Of a stretch of DNA of 64,000 nucleotides, positions 62,058-64,000 are shown piece by piece. The position numbers and the translations under genes were made by a program. Below the pieces are notes generated by a model. The model was not told where the DNA came from and did not search any database. It was given only the letters and a program-made list of their open reading frames with translations. Every line of letters starts with the position of its first letter. Position 1 is the first letter of the stretch. The DNA is from Dryas octopetala (Eukaryota > Streptophyta > Magnoliopsida > Rosales > Rosaceae): the NCBI GenBank assembly GCA_963921425.1, contig OY992840.1, positions 17,834,621 through 17,898,620 on the forward strand, written 5' to 3'.

Positions 62058-64000
62058 ATGAGTCATATGACTCCCCTTCAAACCTCACTCACAGCAAAGA
62101 TGGCTCCTCCAGAGCTCAAACTCCCCGCTCCACCACCCCAACCTGCACCTGCTTTCCCCCTACCCCCACCACCCCTACCCCAAAGCGCTTACAAAGCCCC
62201 ACCAACTCTAAACCCACTCCCAACCCAAAGCGCTTACTACAACCCACTCCAAAGCTACACATACTACAACCCACCACCCCTAAACATACCCCAAATGATC
62301 CCTTACTACAACCCACCACCCTTAAATATACCCCAAAGAGCTTTCCATACCCCACCACCTGTAAACCTAAAGATTCGCCCACTCCTACCAGTACCAGTCC
62401 TACCCCGACCCGCACCCGCTTACCCATTTAGTCGACCCCCAATGGGCTTCACCGAAAACTCTTCAGCCACCTGCCTCGACTTCTTCTTCCACGTAGTACC
62501 AGACAGCCCGGCCCACTATATCAACGAACAGCTCCCCAAGGCCTGGGCCCACGATGCCCTAACCACCCTCAAGCTCATCTGCAACCTACGGGACGTACGT
62601 GGCACTGGCAAGTCCGACAAGGAAGGCTTCTACACTGCTGCATGCGCTGTGGCTCCACCAGCACCACCCCAAAACCCTCGCCTGCAACCTCGCCTCCTTT
62701 GCCGAGTTGGGGTATTTCAAGGACCTCCCCGAGATTCTGTACCGGATTCTAGGAAAGAACCAAAAGACCGAGTGGTTAAGCGTGGGAAGATTGCGTAGGA
62801 GGAGCGCGATTCGCCGAGGACGGACACTGAAACTAGGACTCAAAGTAGGAATGGGCCAGAAACATGCAAGGACCGTAAACCGGAGGGAGCCGAAGGAGAT
62901 TCGGATTATCAATAGGAACAAGGCAAAGCTCGGGTTGTCCTCGGGTGACCCGGATTACCAGTTCCTGCACGAGCGTGTTTCGGATATTTTCGCGGAGTGC
63001 TTCAAGTCCGATATGGAGAGCTTGTGTTCTAATGAACAGCACAAGAAGATAAGCCTGGCGGCCAAGTGCTGCCCTTCGCTCGACTCGTCATTCGATCGCG
63101 CCACTCTGCTCTGTGAAAGCATTGCCAGGAAGGTTTTCCCGCGAGAATCGTACCCCGAGTATGAGGGTGTCGAGGAGGCCCATTACGCGTACAGAGTCCG
63201 AGACCGGCTGAGGAAGGAGGTTTTGGTGCCGTTGAGGAAGGCCTTGGAGTTGCCTGAGGTTTATATGGGTGCCCAACACTGGGGTTTGATTCCGTACAAC
63301 CGAGTGGCCTCTGTGGCCATGAAGCTTTACAAAGACAAGTTCTTGAAAGCCGGAAAGTCCACGATTGCTGCTGGTGCTCTGCTTCCGCATGAGATCATAG
63401 CCTCTCTGGATAACTGGGATGGTAGTGATGTGGCTGAGCTTCAGTGGAAGCGAATGGTCGATGACTTGTTGAAGGAAGGGAAGATGAACAACTGCTTGGC
63501 TGTGTGTGACGTGTCAGGAAGCATGGACGGGACCCCCATGGACGTGTGTGTGGCTTTGGGGCTGTTGGTGTCTGAACTCAGTGATGAGCCATGGAAAGAA
63601 AAGGTCATTACTTTCAGTCAGAATCCTCAGCTGCACTTGATACAAGGCGATTCTCTTTGGTCCAAGTGCAGTTTTGTGAGGACAATGCAATGGGGCATGA
63701 AAACAAATTTTCAAAAGGTGTTTGATTTGATTCTTAAAGTGGCGGTGAATGGGCAATTGAAGCCAGAGAATATGATAAAGAGGGTGTTTGTGTTCAGTGA
63801 CATGGAGTTTGATCAAGCTTCGGTGAATAGCTGGGAGACTGATTACGAGGCAATACAGAGGAAGTTTAGGGAGATGGGGTATGAGAGTGCGGTGCCACAG
63901 ATTGTGTTTTGGAATCTGAGGCACTCGAGGTCTGCGCCGGTGCCTCAAACACAACCAGGGGTGGCTCTGTTGACTGGATTCTCCAAGAATTTGCTCAACT
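62058..64000 (+). pseudogene. DUF2828 / von Willebrand A-like protein gene, frame-broken and running off the window
   Basis: The first frame (62058-62798; the ATG at 62100 giving MAPPELKLP is the likelier start) has a proline-rich N terminus with repeats of YYNPPPLNIPQ, then the DUF2828 start (TLKLICNLRDVRGTGKSD, GFYTAA). After 62640 the family sequence continues in another frame (LWLHQHHPKTLACNLASF) with no stop up to base 64000. A 4-bp insertion near 62641-62645 (GCTGC-ATGC-GCTGTGG) therefore breaks it. Later conserved parts are present: VSGSMDGTPMDVCVALGLLV, VITFSQNPQLHLI, MIKRVFVFSDMEFDQA and VPQIVFWNLR. Relative to my memory of the family, about 13 residues between KDKFL and KAGKSTIAAGALL are missing in frame. 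The gene is intron-less. A sequencing error at the 4-bp site would make it intact. Confidence 0.65.

Noticed and set aside
62116..62427. 103-codon minus-strand frame rich in V and G
   Set aside because: It is the antisense shadow of the proline-rich N terminus of the DUF2828 gene.

Overview
The window is nuclear DNA of a flowering plant: AT-rich, with genes split by short GT-AG introns, plant-type promoters, and plant gene families (strictosidine synthase-like, F-box/FBD, F-box/DUF295, DUF2828, agmatine deiminase). It looks like a core eudicot with a fairly compact genome. A Rosaceae-type genome is plausible but not proved by anything I can compute here. Exon coordinates were derived by eye from reading frames and splice sites. 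Five of the multi-exon models (AIH, TTM, NHP2, PheRS-beta, BRR2) close in frame at almost exactly the length I recall for the family, which is strong internal support.

Layout. 1-1931: no gene seen. 1932-5989 (-): agmatine deiminase (AIH, polyamine synthesis), with a LINE relic in its first intron. 8397-13178 (+): TTM1/TTM2-type triphosphate tunnel metalloenzyme. 14046-15513 (-): NHP2, the H/ACA snoRNP core protein. 16767-22788 (+): cytosolic phenylalanyl-tRNA synthetase beta chain, with a SINE in one intron and a small tandem duplication that created an extra in-frame exon. These four housekeeping genes form the left third.

The middle (24-43 kb) is a faster-changing accessory region. It holds three strictosidine synthase-like genes: one on + at 24156, and a tandem pair on - at 31642 and 34201, the second frameshifted. 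It also holds an F-box/FBD gene, an FBD pseudogene broken by a Tourist-like MITE, a small basic protein with a truncated copy, and a roughly 6.1-kb insertion with Helitron-like ends. That insertion splits the upstream flank of the tandem SSL copy and carries possible captured exons.

The right third (43-64 kb) begins with BRR2 (-), the U5 snRNP RNA helicase. Its first intron contains a complete Copia retrotransposon with LTRs that read as identical, a 5-bp target duplication and an unbroken polyprotein, so it is a very young insertion. Upstream of BRR2 lie inverted, decayed fragments resembling DOT2/SART-1, another tri-snRNP protein. They are followed by an intron-less F-box/DUF295 gene and the beginning of a DUF2828 gene with a 4-bp frame break that runs off the window.

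No CRISPR, operon, tRNA or rRNA was seen. The strongest items for follow-up are the young Copia copy inside BRR2, the Helitron-bounded insertion that can be checked against its paralogous empty site, the newly born exon in PheRS-beta, and the inverted DOT2/SART-1 pseudogene pair.
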